From the NCBI RefSeq assembly GCF_002927275.1, contig NZ_PRKW01000003.1, positions 372,001-436,000 on the forward strand: 64,000 nt of DNA. The letters run 5' to 3'. A program made the translations under genes and the position numbers. The notes under the pieces are model-generated. The model made no database searches. It saw only the letters and a list, made by a program, of their open reading frames with translations, and was not told where the DNA came from. The DNA comes from Arthrobacter pityocampae. Its GTDB lineage: Bacteria; Actinomycetota; Actinomycetes; Actinomycetales; Micrococcaceae. Positions 1 to 10,388 of the stretch are shown piece by piece (the stretch's first letter is position 1; every line of letters starts with the position of its first letter).

Positions 1-914
1 TCGCCGAAGCGCTCGAGCGCAAGGCCGCCGAGTTCAGCACCGTGGTGAAGTCCGGCCGCACGCACCTCATGGACGCCACCCCGGTCACCCTGGGCCAGGA
101 GTTCGGCGGCTACGCGGCCCAGGTGCGCTACGGGATCGAGCGCATCGAGGCGTCGCTGGCCCGGGTGGCCGAGGTACCGCTGGGCGGCACTGCCGTGGGC
201 ACCGGCATCAACACCCCGGCCGGCTTCTCGGCGCGGGTCATCGAACTGCTCGCCGCGGACACCGGGCTGCCCCTCACCGAGGCGCGCGACCACTTCGAGG
301 CGCAGGCCAACCGCGACTCCCTCGTGGAGATCTCCGGCATGCTCCGCACCATCGCGGTGTCGCTGACGAAGATCCACAACGACCTCCGCTGGCTCGGGTC
401 CGGCCCGAACACCGGCCTCGGGGAGATCGCCCTCCCCGACCTGCAGCCCGGCTCGTCCATCATGCCCGGCAAGGTGAACCCCGTCATCGCGGAGGCCGTC
501 ATCATGGTCTGCGCGCAGGTGGTCGGCAACGACGCCACGGTCGCGTGGTCCGGCACCAACGGGGCGTTCGAGCTCAACGTCGGCATCCCCGTGATCGCCC
601 GGAACGTCCTGGAGTCCATCCGGCTGCTGAGCAACTCGACGCGCGTGTCCGCGGACCGCATGATCGACGGCATCACGGCGAACGTCGAGCGCGCCCGGTT
701 CCTCGCCGAGGCCTCCCCCTCGATCGTGACCCCGCTCAACAAGCACATCGGGTACGAGAACGCGGCGAAGATCGCGAAGAAGGCCGTCGCCGAGGGCCTC
801 ACGGTGCGCGAGGCCGTCGTCGCCCTCGGGTTCGTGGAGCGCGGCGAGCTCACCGAGGAGCAGCTCGATGCGGCGCTCGACGTCCTCGCGATGACACGGC
901 CCCCGCAGGCCTGA
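1..914 (+). CDS. fumC: Fumarate hydratase class II, 3' part (5' end outside window)
   Basis: Class II fumarase interconverts fumarate and malate in the TCA cycle, as a cytosolic homotetramer. The frame is open from base 3, so the N-terminal part is missing; about 303 residues remain of a usual 460-470. Visible marks are [16 protein letters not shown], the fumarase/aspartase signature [12 protein letters not shown] with its catalytic-loop serine, and NGAFELNV. The C-terminal block with [14 protein letters not shown] is typical of FumC and argues against aspartase or argininosuccinate lyase. The stop is followed at once by a strong hairpin, so this is the last gene of its transcript. I am confident in the family. 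Confidence 0.95.
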   Translation, partial: AEALERKAAEFSTVVKSGRTHLMDATPVTLGQEFGGYAAQVRYGIERIEASLARVAEVPLGGTAVGTGINTPAGFSARVIELLAADTGLPLTEARDHFEAQANRDSLVEISGMLRTIAVSLTKIHNDLRWLGSGPNTGLGEIALPDLQPGSSIMPGKVNPVIAEAVIMVCAQVVGNDATVAWSGTNGAFELNVGIPVIARNVLESIRLLSNSTRVSADRMIDGITANVERARFLAEASPSIVTPLNKHIGYENAAKIAKKAVAEGLTVREAVVALGFVERGELTEEQLDAALDVLAMTRPPQA

Positions 915-934
915 CCCGCAGCCGGTCCCCGGAC

Positions 935-975
935 ACGACGGAGGGGCGCACCGCCCGGGTGCGCCCCTCCGTCGT
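935..975 (+). terminator. Hairpin terminator after fumC
   Basis: A perfect 17-bp inverted repeat (935-951 and 959-975) encloses a 7-base loop. It lies 21 bases after the fumC stop. No long T tract follows, which is usual for high-GC actinobacterial terminators. Confidence 0.8.
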
Positions 976-985
976 ATCCACGCCC

Positions 986-3274
<2,289 letters not shown>

Positions 3275-3275
3275 G

Positions 3276-3746
3276 TCAGGCCACGAAGCGGGCCACGCCG
3301 TCGAAGGATGCGGCGCCCTGCACCAGGGCTAGGTGCCGGGCGCCGAGGTCGGGCAGGGCGTCCAGTGCGAACCAGCCGACGTCGGTCGACTCGTCGTCGT
3401 TGACCCGTGCGGTGCCGCTGACCCGGCGGCACCGGAAGTCGAGGGTCAGGAACGAGGCGACGTCACCGTTCGGGAAGGTGATGGGCCCCACCACCTTCGT
3501 CCCGAGCAGGCACTCGACCTCCACGAGCACCCCGGTCTCCTCCTCGACCTCGCGGCGCAGGGCCACCGCCGGCTCTTCGCCGGGCTCCACCATGCCGGTG
3601 ATGAGGGCCCGGGCCCCGTTGTCGGCCCGTCGGCCGAGGAGCACCCGCCCGGCGTCGTCGAAGACCACGCCGCACACCCCCGGGAGCCAGAGCGGGTCGT
3701 GGCCGATCACACGGCGCAGGGCGAGAACGAAATCCGGGCTGGGCAT
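3276..3746 (-). CDS. NUDIX hydrolase
   Basis: A 156-residue NUDIX protein that should hydrolyse a nucleoside diphosphate linked to another moiety, needing Mg2+. The full Nudix box is present at about residues 52-74: G, five residues, E, seven residues, REV, then EEETGV. Sequence around it (VLLGRRADNGARALITGMVEPGEE) resembles the actinobacterial MutT-like/NADH-pyrophosphatase-like group, but there is no zinc site and substrate is not assignable. The ATG at 3746 lies 5 bases after the prepilin-peptidase stop on the same strand, suggesting cotranscription. Confidence 0.9.
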   Translation of the reverse strand: MPSPDFVLALRRVIGHDPLWLPGVCGVVFDDAGRVLLGRRADNGARALITGMVEPGEEPAVALRREVEEETGVLVEVECLLGTKVVGPITFPNGDVASFLTLDFRCRRVSGTARVNDDESTDVGWFALDALPDLGARHLALVQGAASFDGVARFVA

Positions 3747-3751
3747 GATTT

Positions 3752-4258
3752 TCAGCGTAGTACAGCGAGGCCGACACCCGCTCCCGCGATGAGGAACGGG
3801 CCGAACGCCACCGACGTGCGCAGGGTCGCCCGCCGCGTCGCCAGGAGCAGCACGCTCCACAGCCCGCCGAGCACGAGGGCCAGGAACGGACCCCACCAGA
3901 GCTCGGCCCGTCCGGCGAACCCCAGGTAGAGGCCGAGGAGCCCTGCGAGCTTCACGTCCCCGAGGCCCAGCCCCTGCGGATGGAGCAGGTGCAGTGCCGC
4001 GAAGGCAAGCAGCAGCGCCGCGCCCCCGCCGAGCATCCCCGCGATCCGGTGCCAGTCCCCCGCGATCCCGGCGGCCGCCCCGAGGAGCAGGATCGCCGCG
4101 GGATAGGACGGCAGGACGATGCGGTCCGGGAGCCGGTGCGTGCGCCAGTCGATGACGCTCAGCCGCACCCCGACGACGGCGAACCCCGCGAGCGCGGCGG
4201 CGAGGAGCACGAAGGCCACGGGCTCCCTGCCCAGGTAGTCGGCGAGCGCGGCGGTCAC
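3752..4258 (-). CDS. Prepilin peptidase (A24 family aspartic protease), short form
   Basis: A membrane aspartic peptidase that would cut the leader of type IV pilin-like proteins. Both catalytic aspartates are visible: the first in SVIDWRTHRLPDRIVLP (about residue 37) and the second in the GXGD motif, GLGLGDVKLAGLLG (about residue 100). About six hydrophobic helices are apparent. At 168 residues it lacks the N-terminal methyltransferase domain of PilD, as is usual for the TadV/FlaK-like and actinobacterial short forms. No pilin or Tad genes lie in the window, so its substrate is elsewhere. Confidence 0.9.
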   Translation of the reverse strand: MTAALADYLGREPVAFVLLAAALAGFAVVGVRLSVIDWRTHRLPDRIVLPSYPAAILLLGAAAGIAGDWHRIAGMLGGGAALLLAFAALHLLHPQGLGLGDVKLAGLLGLYLGFAGRAELWWGPFLALVLGGLWSVLLLATRRATLRTSVAFGPFLIAGAGVGLAVLR

Positions 4259-4304
4259 GGCTCCAACCTACGCGACGGCCCTGATCCCGCGGCGCAGCGG
4301 CGGC

Positions 4305-4317
4305 TACACTGTGCGCA
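4305..4317 (+). promoter_or_regulatory. Leaderless promoter -10 (TACACT)
   Basis: TACACT at 4305-4310 is followed by 6 bases and the ATG at 4317, so the transcript probably begins at the start codon. No Shine-Dalgarno sequence is present. Confidence 0.6.
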
Positions 4318-5072
4318 TGTCCGCCCAGCACAGTTCCAGTCCCGAGGAGACGTTCCGCTCGCTCTGCCGCTCCTCCCCCTGGCGCTGGGAGACCCTCCGC
4401 TTCACCATCACCTGGCGCGCACCGGAGGAGTCGGGCAGCGACACGGCGCCGCCGCTCACCGCCTGGCTGCGCAGGCCGGCGGCGCTGCGCGTGGAGGCCG
4501 CGGACGGCACGCTCCTCCACTCCACCACCGGCAACGAGACCTCCCGCGACACGATGTACGTGAGTGCCACCCGGAAGTCCTGGCTCCTCGCACCGCGGCT
4601 GGTGACCCCCGTGTACGACGACGCCGGGTACGTGCGCCGCCGGCCCGAGGCGGCCTACGGCGAGGCGGTCTTCGGTGATCCGCGCTGGTCCTCGATGCTG
4701 GACCCGGTGGAGCTGGCCGGGAACGCGCCCGTCGCGATGGTCTTCCCGGGAGCCGAACGGGTGGAGATCGAGGATCTCGCCGAGGAGGTGTTCGCCGGCC
4801 GCCCGGTGCTCGCGGCGACGCTCACCCCCAACGCCGGGTACACCGCGACCGCGCCCGGCCATCCGCTCATCGGCGAGGGACGGACGCGCGTGCTCATCGA
4901 CGTCGGCACGGCGGTGTGCGTGTCGACGACGGCGCTCGACGGCCCCTCGCGGGGCGCGGGCCACGATCTGCAGATCCTCGGTGTGGACGAGTACCTGACC
5001 GACGACTACTTCCGGGCGGCCCCGCCGGACCTCAGCGACGTGAGCCGGCACGTGCCGTGGATCGTGGAGTGA
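4317..5072 (+). CDS. Conserved hypothetical protein
   Basis: A 251-residue soluble-looking protein with no signal peptide or membrane segment. I do not recognise a characterised family; by appearance it is an actinobacterial conserved protein. The N-terminal region contains SPWRWETLRFTITW and the middle has MLDPVELAGNAPVAMVFPGAERVEIEDL; acidic and tryptophan-rich segments recur. The start was placed at ATG 4317, directly behind a -10 element; an in-frame GTG at 4311 would fall between -10 and start and is less likely. It is convergent with the PhoH gene, with a single base between the stops. Confidence 0.75.
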   Translation: MSAQHSSSPEETFRSLCRSSPWRWETLRFTITWRAPEESGSDTAPPLTAWLRRPAALRVEAADGTLLHSTTGNETSRDTMYVSATRKSWLLAPRLVTPVYDDAGYVRRRPEAAYGEAVFGDPRWSSMLDPVELAGNAPVAMVFPGAERVEIEDLAEEVFAGRPVLAATLTPNAGYTATAPGHPLIGEGRTRVLIDVGTAVCVSTTALDGPSRGAGHDLQILGVDEYLTDDYFRAAPPDLSDVSRHVPWIVE

Positions 5073-5073
5073 C

Positions 5074-6399
5074 CTAGAGCTCGGTCCCTTCCAGCAGGTC
5101 GGTCACGAGGGCCGCGATCGGCGACCGCTCGGACCGCGTGAGGGTCACGTGTCCGAAGAGCGGGTGGCCCTTGAGGATCTCGATGACCGCCGCGATGCCG
5201 TCGTGCCGGCCCACGCGCAGGTTGTCCCGCTGGGCGACGTCGTGCGTGAGGACGATCCTGGACTGCTGCCCGATGCGGCTCATGACCGTCAGGAGCACGT
5301 TCTTCTCGAGGGACTGCGCCTCGTCGACGATGACGAAGGAGTCGTGCAGGCTCCGGCCGCGGATGTGGGTGAGCGGCAGGACCTCCAGCATCCCGCGGTC
5401 CAGGACCTCGTCGAGGACCTCCTGCGACACGAGGGCGCCGAGGGTGTCGAAGACCGCCTGCGCCCACGGATTCATCTTGTCGGTCTCGCCGCCGGGCAGG
5501 TAGCCGAGGTCCTGGCCGCCCACCGCGTAGAGCGGCCGGAAGACCACCACCTTGCGGTGCTCCCGGCGTTCGAGGACCGCCTCGAGGCCCGCGCACAGGG
5601 CGAGGGCGGACTTCCCGGTGCCGGCGCGCCCGCCGAGCGAGACGATCCCCACCTCGGGATCCAGCAGGAGGTCGATGGCCAGGCGCTGCTCCGCGGAGCG
5701 GCCGTGCAGTCCGAAGACGTCGCGGTCCCCGCGTACCCGGCGGACGTGCTTGTCCGCTCCGACGCGCCCCAGCGCGGAGCCCCGAGGCGAGACCAGGATG
5801 ACGCCGGTGTTGACCGGCTGCTCGGCGGCGCCCGCCACGAACACGGTCTCCTGCTGGTACAGGGCGTCGACCTCCTCCGCGGTGGCGTCGAGCTCCGCGA
5901 CACCGGTCCAGCCGGAGTCCCGGACGAACTCGTTGCGGTACTCCTCGGCCTGGAGCCCCATCGCGGAGGCCTTGAGGCGCAGCGGCAGGTCCTTCGACAC
6001 CACCGTGACGTCCCGCCCCTCGACGGCGAGGCTCTTCGCGACCGCGAGGATCCGCGCGTCGTTGTCGCCGCTCCTGAACCCGACCGGGAGCACGTCCGGG
6101 GACACATGGTTCAGTTCGACGCGCAGCGAACCGCCCTCGTCCCCGAGGGGGATGTCGCGGTCGAGGCCCCCGTGGGCCACCCGCAGGTCGTCCAGCAGCC
6201 CGAGCGCCTTCCGCGCGAAGTACCCGAGCTCGGGGTCGTTCCGCTTGCCCTCGAGCTCGGAGATCACGACGACGGGCAGGACCACCTGGTGTTCCTCGAA
6301 CCTCAGGACGGCGCGGGGGTCCGACAACAGGACCGACGTGTCGACGACGTAGCAGCGGCGGGGCGGTGCATCGGGCGATGGGATGCCGGTCGTGACCAC
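5074..6399 (-). CDS. PIN-PhoH family ATPase (PhoH2-like ribonuclease/helicase)
   Basis: A 441-residue fusion of an N-terminal PIN nuclease domain (about 15-150) and a C-terminal PhoH P-loop ATPase. In mycobacteria such PhoH2 proteins unwind and cut RNA. The PIN start [12 protein letters not shown] has its first acidic residue near position 20, with later acids in [12 protein letters not shown] and VSKDLPLR. The ATPase part shows Walker [13 protein letters not shown] and Walker B FVIVDEAQ. The GTG at 6399 was chosen because GGAG lies 5 bases before it; an upstream open frame runs on but has poor coding character. The small phoAT antitoxin partner known upstream of mycobacterial phoH2 is not visible. 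Confidence 0.9.
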   Translation of the reverse strand: MVTTGIPSPDAPPRRCYVVDTSVLLSDPRAVLRFEEHQVVLPVVVISELEGKRNDPELGYFARKALGLLDDLRVAHGGLDRDIPLGDEGGSLRVELNHVSPDVLPVGFRSGDNDARILAVAKSLAVEGRDVTVVSKDLPLRLKASAMGLQAEEYRNEFVRDSGWTGVAELDATAEEVDALYQQETVFVAGAAEQPVNTGVILVSPRGSALGRVGADKHVRRVRGDRDVFGLHGRSAEQRLAIDLLLDPEVGIVSLGGRAGTGKSALALCAGLEAVLERREHRKVVVFRPLYAVGGQDLGYLPGGETDKMNPWAQAVFDTLGALVSQEVLDEVLDRGMLEVLPLTHIRGRSLHDSFVIVDEAQSLEKNVLLTVMSRIGQQSRIVLTHDVAQRDNLRVGRHDGIAAVIEILKGHPLFGHVTLTRSERSPIAALVTDLLEGTEL

Positions 6400-6532
6400 A
6401 GGAACTCCGCTCCGGGGTGGCTGCACCCCGCCGTCGTAGGGTGGCGCAGGTACGGATCCGGACCCCCGCCGATGGCTCGACCCTACGCCTCCCGTCCGGC
6501 CGGCGGCGCAGGGGCAGCCGTGTCGTGCGTGA

Positions 6533-6559
6533 ACGGACGGTGACGTGGACGGACGGTGA
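6533..6559. repeat. 11-bp direct repeat, period 16
   Basis: ACGGACGGTGA occurs at 6533-6543 and again at 6549-6559, between the phoH start region and the uppS-like stop. The rest of 6400-6563 shows no gene. Function unknown; it could be a regulator site. Confidence 0.4.
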
Positions 6560-6563
6560 ACCG

Positions 6564-7331
6564 TCAGGATCCGAAGCGGCGCTGGCGTCGGCCGAAGTCG
6601 CGCAGGGCCCGCAGGAAGTCCACCCGACGGAAATCGGGCCACAGGGCCTCGCAGAAGTAGAACTCGCTGTACGCGCTCTGCCACATGAGGAAGCCGGAGA
6701 GCCGCTGCTCGCCGGAGGTGCGGATGACGAGGTCGGGATCCTGCTGGCCGCGCGTGTACAGGCGCGAGGAGATGTGCTGGTCCGTCAGCTCCTCGGCGAG
6801 CGTCTCCAGGGTCTCCCCCCGGGCCGCGGCGTCCCGCATGAGCTCCTTGACGGCGTCGACGATCTCACGGCGTCCCCCGTACCCGACCGCCACGTTGACG
6901 TGGATGCCGTCGATCGTCTCCGTGGAGGCGGCGAGGTCCACGAGCTTGCCGCTGAGGTCCTCCGGCAGCAGGTCGAGGGCACCGACGGGCTGCACCCGCA
7001 CCCGGTTGCTCTCGCCCAGCCGGTCCAGGGTGTTCGCGATGATGTCGAGGAGCTGGTCGATCTCCTCCTGGGGCCGGCCCATGTTGTCGGTGGAAAGCAT
7101 GTAGAGGGTGACCACGTCCACGCCGAGCTCCTCGCACCAGCCGAGGAATTCGTGGATCTTGTCCGCGCCGGCCTGGTGGCCGTGGCTCGTCGGAGCGCCG
7201 GCGAGCTTCGCCCACCGGCGGTTGCCGTCCACCATCACACCGATGTGGTGCGGGATGCGCTCGGGCACGAGATGGCGCTGCAGCCTGCGCTCGTAGAAGC
7301 TGTAGCCGACTTCGGGGAACGTCCACGTCAC
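6564..7331 (-). CDS. Isoprenyl transferase (cis-prenyl diphosphate synthase, UppS family)
   Basis: A 255-residue cis-prenyltransferase that condenses isopentenyl diphosphate onto an allylic primer. The P-loop motif [14 protein letters not shown] (catalytic Asp near residue 35), the [10 protein letters not shown] segment and the C-terminal [21 protein letters not shown] are all present. LYMLSTDN replaces the FSTENW of housekeeping undecaprenyl synthases; together with the adjacent hemolysin III gene this recalls mycobacterial Rv1086, a short-chain (C15) Z-farnesyl synthase. A second, true uppS is therefore expected elsewhere. GTG 7331 sits 11 bases after AGGAGG; GTG 7343 is in frame but overlaps that ribosome site. 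Confidence 0.9.
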   Translation of the reverse strand: MTWTFPEVGYSFYERRLQRHLVPERIPHHIGVMVDGNRRWAKLAGAPTSHGHQAGADKIHEFLGWCEELGVDVVTLYMLSTDNMGRPQEEIDQLLDIIANTLDRLGESNRVRVQPVGALDLLPEDLSGKLVDLAASTETIDGIHVNVAVGYGGRREIVDAVKELMRDAAARGETLETLAEELTDQHISSRLYTRGQQDPDLVIRTSGEQRLSGFLMWQSAYSEFYFCEALWPDFRRVDFLRALRDFGRRQRRFGS

Positions 7332-7514
7332 GCCCGGCCACACCTCCTGAGTCCGTGCTCCGGAGGTTCCGGAGCTCTGTCGCGGCGGAGCGCCCGGCGC
7401 TCCGCATACCTCTTCCTACCGTACCGGCAGTTGCCCGGCCACGGGCCGCTTGCACGCCGTCCAGGGGTTGCGGATGCCGCACAGGCGCCGTCCGTCGGTG
7501 TCGGCGTCGTGGGC

Positions 7515-7528
7515 TAGAATCCGGGCTA
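7515..7528 (+). promoter_or_regulatory. Leaderless promoter -10 (TAGAAT)
   Basis: TAGAAT at 7515-7520 lies 7 bases before the ATG at 7528, with no ribosome site, as expected for a leaderless transcript. Confidence 0.65.
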
Positions 7529-8280
7529 TGATTCCGCGCGAACAGGCCCCTCACCGCCGCCCTTCGGACACCGGCGGCGGACCCGCCGCGGCGTTCGAGG
7601 ACACGGTCGGTTCGCTGGCCGGCCCCCTCGCCGACGCCCTGGCCACCAAGCCGCTCTGGCGGGGCTGGATCCACGCCGTGGCGACGCCCCTGGCGGTCGC
7701 GGCGGGAGTCGTGCTCGTGGCACTGGCGCCGACGCCGGCGCTCAGGATCGCCTCCGCCATCTACGCGTTCACCGGCGTGCTGCTCTTCGGCGTGAGTGCC
7801 GTCTATCACCGCGGTAACTGGAGCCCCCGGGTGAGGGTGGTGCTGAAACGCCTCGACCACACCAACATCATGCTGGTCATCGCCGGGTCCTACACGCCGC
7901 TGGCCTGGGCGCTCCTCGAACCGGGCAAGGCCAGGACGCTGCTGTGGATCATCTGGGGCGGCGCCATCGCCGGTGTGCTGTTCCGCAACCTCTGGGTGGA
8001 TGCCCCGCGCTGGCTGTACGTCCCGATCTACGTGGCGCTGGGCTGCGCCTCGGTGTTCTACCTGCCCGACTTCTTCCGGGCGGACGTCGCCGCCGCCGTC
8101 CTCATCGTCGTCGGCGGCGTGCTCTACATCGCGGGCGCCGTGTTCTACGGGATCAAGCGGCCCAACTTCTCGCTGCGCGTGTTCGGCTTCCACGAGCTCT
8201 TCCACGCGTTCACCGTCGCGGCCTTCGCGGCACACTTCATCGCGATCATGCTGGCGGTCCTGGACCCCGTCCGGACCTAG
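7528..8280 (+). CDS. trhA: Hemolysin III / TrhA family membrane protein
   Basis: A 250-residue, seven-helix membrane protein of the hemolysin III (PAQR-like, TrhA/YqfA) family. Conserved residues of the putative metal site are visible: SAVYHRGNW after TM2, LDHTNIMLVIAGSYTP in TM3, and FGFHELFHAFTVAAFAAHF near the C terminus, giving the H and HxxxH pattern. Bacterial members influence membrane lipid homeostasis; haemolysis is not their proven role. It is divergent from the cis-prenyltransferase gene, the same pairing as Rv1085c/Rv1086 in mycobacteria (from memory). Confidence 0.9.
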   Translation: MIPREQAPHRRPSDTGGGPAAAFEDTVGSLAGPLADALATKPLWRGWIHAVATPLAVAAGVVLVALAPTPALRIASAIYAFTGVLLFGVSAVYHRGNWSPRVRVVLKRLDHTNIMLVIAGSYTPLAWALLEPGKARTLLWIIWGGAIAGVLFRNLWVDAPRWLYVPIYVALGCASVFYLPDFFRADVAAAVLIVVGGVLYIAGAVFYGIKRPNFSLRVFGFHELFHAFTVAAFAAHFIAIMLAVLDPVRT

Positions 8281-8291
8281 CGGCAGTACAC

Positions 8292-8642
8292 CTAGCGGTT
8301 GTCCGGGCCGTGCTTCCCGCCGGGCATGGGCCGACCGGTGCCGTCCGCGCCCGGCGCCTGGCGACCGGCCTCTCCCCCGGCGTCCGGAGCGCCGTCGGGC
8401 CCCGGAGCAGCGCCGTCGTCCTCGCGCAGGGCGCGCGCCTGATCCACCTCCGCGGTGTATCGGACCCGGCGGATGCGCTTGGTCATGTCGCGGATGAGGA
8501 GGATGACCAGGACGACGACGAAGAGGGTCGCCAGGAACCCGAGGGTCCCGGGTGTCACCGAGGCGGGGTCCAGCCCGGGTTTCAGGGTCGGATCGCCCGA
8601 CGGCGTCATCGTCGTTACGGCCAGTCCGAGGTCAAGGATCAC
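8292..8642 (-). CDS. Small single-pass membrane protein next to mca
   Basis: A 116-residue protein with one strong membrane helix at about residues 34-50 (LGFLATLFVVVLVILLIRDM), then a basic stretch KRIRRVRY and a long proline/glycine-rich, disordered cytoplasmic tail. No enzyme motif is seen. Small membrane proteins next to mca occur in other actinobacteria, so it is probably conserved but of unknown role. GTG 8642 is used; ATG 8609 is an in-frame alternative. A -10-like TAGAAT (8699-8694) lies upstream on the same strand, so it may have its own promoter after mca. Confidence 0.7.
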   Translation of the reverse strand: MILDLGLAVTTMTPSGDPTLKPGLDPASVTPGTLGFLATLFVVVLVILLIRDMTKRIRRVRYTAEVDQARALREDDGAAPGPDGAPDAGGEAGRQAPGADGTGRPMPGGKHGPDNR

Positions 8643-8735
8643 GCAGGCACCACTTTCGAAGCTCGCGGCGGGTCACGGTGACCGCCCCGTGCAATTCTAC
8701 GCGGGATAGAACTGACCCACGGACCCGGCGGAACC

Positions 8736-9662
8736 CTAGGCGTCGGCGGTGATGCCCGCGAAGAGGTCGTCCTCGGGCAGTGCGGACTCCACCCTCGAGG
8801 TGATGAGCGAGTAGTCCTCCCACGGCCACACCCTCTGCTGCATCTCGATCGAGACCGCGAAGAAGAAGCCCTCGGGATCCACCTGGGTGCGGTGCGCGAG
8901 GAGCGCCCGCTCCCGGTGCCCGAAGAAGTCCGCGCAATGGATCTGCGTGGTGGTCGGGTGGGTGGGGGCAGGCGGCTGGTGCCCCTCGGCGTCCGACTCG
9001 AGCCACTGCGCGATGCGCTCGGCGAACGGTGACTGCAGGCCGGCCTCCTCGAGGGCGAAGTGCAGGGCGCGGAGGCGCTCCGGGTTGAACGCGCGGTCGT
9101 AGTAGAGCTTCGACGCGCTCCAGGCCTCGCCCGTCCCGGGGTAGCGGTCCGCATCGGCCGCGGCCTCGAACGCCTCCACGGCGATGCGGTGGGCCATGAT
9201 GTGGTCGGGGTGCGGGTAGCCGCCGTTCTCGTCGTAGCTGATGATCACGTGGGGGCGGAACTCGCGCACGAGCTGCACGAGGGGCGCGGCGGCCCGCTCG
9301 AGCGGCTGCAGGGCGAAGCACCCGACCGGCAGATCGGGCAGGGGGTCGCCCTCGGGCAGCCCCGAATCCTCGAAGCCGAGCCACCGGTGCCGGACGCCGA
9401 GCTCCGCGGCGGCGCGGGCCATCTCGAGCCGGCGGAGTCCGGGGAGGTCGCGCTTGCCGTGCGGGTCGTCGTTCATGGCCGCGTTCAGGATGTCGCCGCG
9501 CTCCCCCCCGGTGCAGGTCGCGACCATGACCTCCGCTCCTGCCGCCACATAGCCGGCCATCGTGGCGGCGCCCTTGCTGGACTCGTCGTCCGGGTGGGCG
9601 TGGACGGCGAGGAGGCGCAGACCCTCGCGGGACTCGCCGGGCTGATCCTGGGCTGGCAACAC
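8736..9662 (-). CDS. mca: Mycothiol S-conjugate amidase
   Basis: Mca is a zinc amidase that cuts mycothiol conjugates into a mercapturic acid for export and glucosaminyl-inositol, so it detoxifies electrophiles in the cytosol. The LmbE/PIG-L fold motif AVHAHPDDESSKGAAT supplies the zinc His and the Asp pair; a later zinc His is in GGYPHPDHIMAH. At 308 residues it matches Mca (about 290-300) and is followed by the Mca-type C-terminal WPWEDYSLI region, so it is favoured over MshB. GTG 9662 is chosen, only 3 bases after AGGAG; TTG 9659 is equally possible. It is divergent from the DUF4307 gene, as in mycobacteria. Confidence 0.93.
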   Translation of the reverse strand: MLPAQDQPGESREGLRLLAVHAHPDDESSKGAATMAGYVAAGAEVMVATCTGGERGDILNAAMNDDPHGKRDLPGLRRLEMARAAAELGVRHRWLGFEDSGLPEGDPLPDLPVGCFALQPLERAAAPLVQLVREFRPHVIISYDENGGYPHPDHIMAHRIAVEAFEAAADADRYPGTGEAWSASKLYYDRAFNPERLRALHFALEEAGLQSPFAERIAQWLESDAEGHQPPAPTHPTTTQIHCADFFGHRERALLAHRTQVDPEGFFFAVSIEMQQRVWPWEDYSLITSRVESALPEDDLFAGITADA

Positions 9663-9727
9663 GCGCTCCTGGCTTCTCGGGGACTGCGGGATTCGGGGGA
9701 CGGACCTGTGGGAGCGGCCGGAGGGGG

Positions 9728-9758
9728 CCGTCCGTCGACGGACGGTAAAATGGGAACG
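9728..9758 (+). promoter_or_regulatory. 18-bp palindrome and leaderless promoter of the DUF4307 gene
   Basis: CCGTCCGTCGACGGACGG (9728-9745) is a perfect 18-bp palindrome that abuts the -10 element TAAAAT (9746-9751). The GTG start follows 6 bases later. The palindrome fills the space upstream of -10 and lies in the mca/DUF4307 divergent region, so it may be an operator. Confidence 0.6.
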
Positions 9759-10192
9759 TGAGCTCCGCCGGAACGCCAACACCCAGAGTAGCCAATCGCT
9801 ACGGCACCCCCAAGCCGAAGAAGCCGATGGGCCGTGTCCGGATGCTCGTCCTGGCTCTGGTCCTCGCCGCGGTGGCAGCGATCGCGGCCGTGGCCCTGAC
9901 CACCGGCAGTCCCCCGGTGTCCTCGAAGGACGTCGGCTTCTCCCTCGCCTCGGACGAACTGGCGAGCGTCGACTTCGAGGTGACGAAGGACCGCTCGTCG
10001 ACCGCGCAGTGTGCCGTGCAGGTGCTCAGCGAGAACTATGCGGTGGTCGGCTGGAGGGTCGTGACCATCGGCCCGAACAGCGCCGAGGAGGGCGCCAACG
10101 ATGGCGGGACCACCGCGCACCGGACGGATGTGCGCCTGGACTCGCCCGGGGTGTCCGGCGGCGTCAATGCCTGCTGGATCGTGGAGGACTGA
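9758..10192 (+). CDS. DUF4307 domain-containing membrane-anchored protein
   Basis: A 144-residue protein with a short cytoplasmic N terminus (RVANRYGTPK, typical of DUF4307), one membrane helix at about residues 28-48, and an extracytoplasmic domain of about 95 residues holding two cysteines (AQCAVQVLSENY and NACWIVED). The cysteines could form a disulfide outside the cell. Its place between mca and greA is conserved across actinobacteria, where its function is unknown. The GTG start directly follows a -10 element, which supports it. Confidence 0.88.
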   Translation: MSSAGTPTPRVANRYGTPKPKKPMGRVRMLVLALVLAAVAAIAAVALTTGSPPVSSKDVGFSLASDELASVDFEVTKDRSSTAQCAVQVLSENYAVVGWRVVTIGPNSAEEGANDGGTTAHRTDVRLDSPGVSGGVNACWIVED

Positions 10193-10225
10193 CCCGGGCT
10201 GCTTGGGTTCTGGCCGTCCCCCCTC

Positions 10226-10388
10226 TAGCATGGGAGGATACGTATCGCCCCGCTTCACCGGCGCACCGGCAACCCGGTCCCACGAGGCGGGGTGTTTGCT
10301 TGCCGGTGACACACGGCCGCACCGCCGGCCCGTCGAGCGACCATGAGCCCCGCCCTCCCGGCGGCGGCCGTACCGAAGGAGTTATCCC
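10226..10388 (+). promoter_or_regulatory. Long structured leader of greA
   Basis: A -10-like TAGCAT (10226-10231) predicts a start near 10238, leaving about 150 untranslated bases before greA. The leader contains CACCGGCAA (10264-10272) and its complement TTGCCGGTG (10300-10308), plus an alternative pairing of GCCCCGC (10246-10252) with GCGGGG (10287-10292). No known riboswitch class is recognised. AAGGAG (10377-10382) is the ribosome site. Confidence 0.45.

Noticed and set aside
6400-6684. 95-codon N-terminal extension of the PhoH protein
   Set aside because: The extension has no family resemblance and lacks a ribosome site, while GTG 6399 has GGAG at the right distance directly before the PIN domain.
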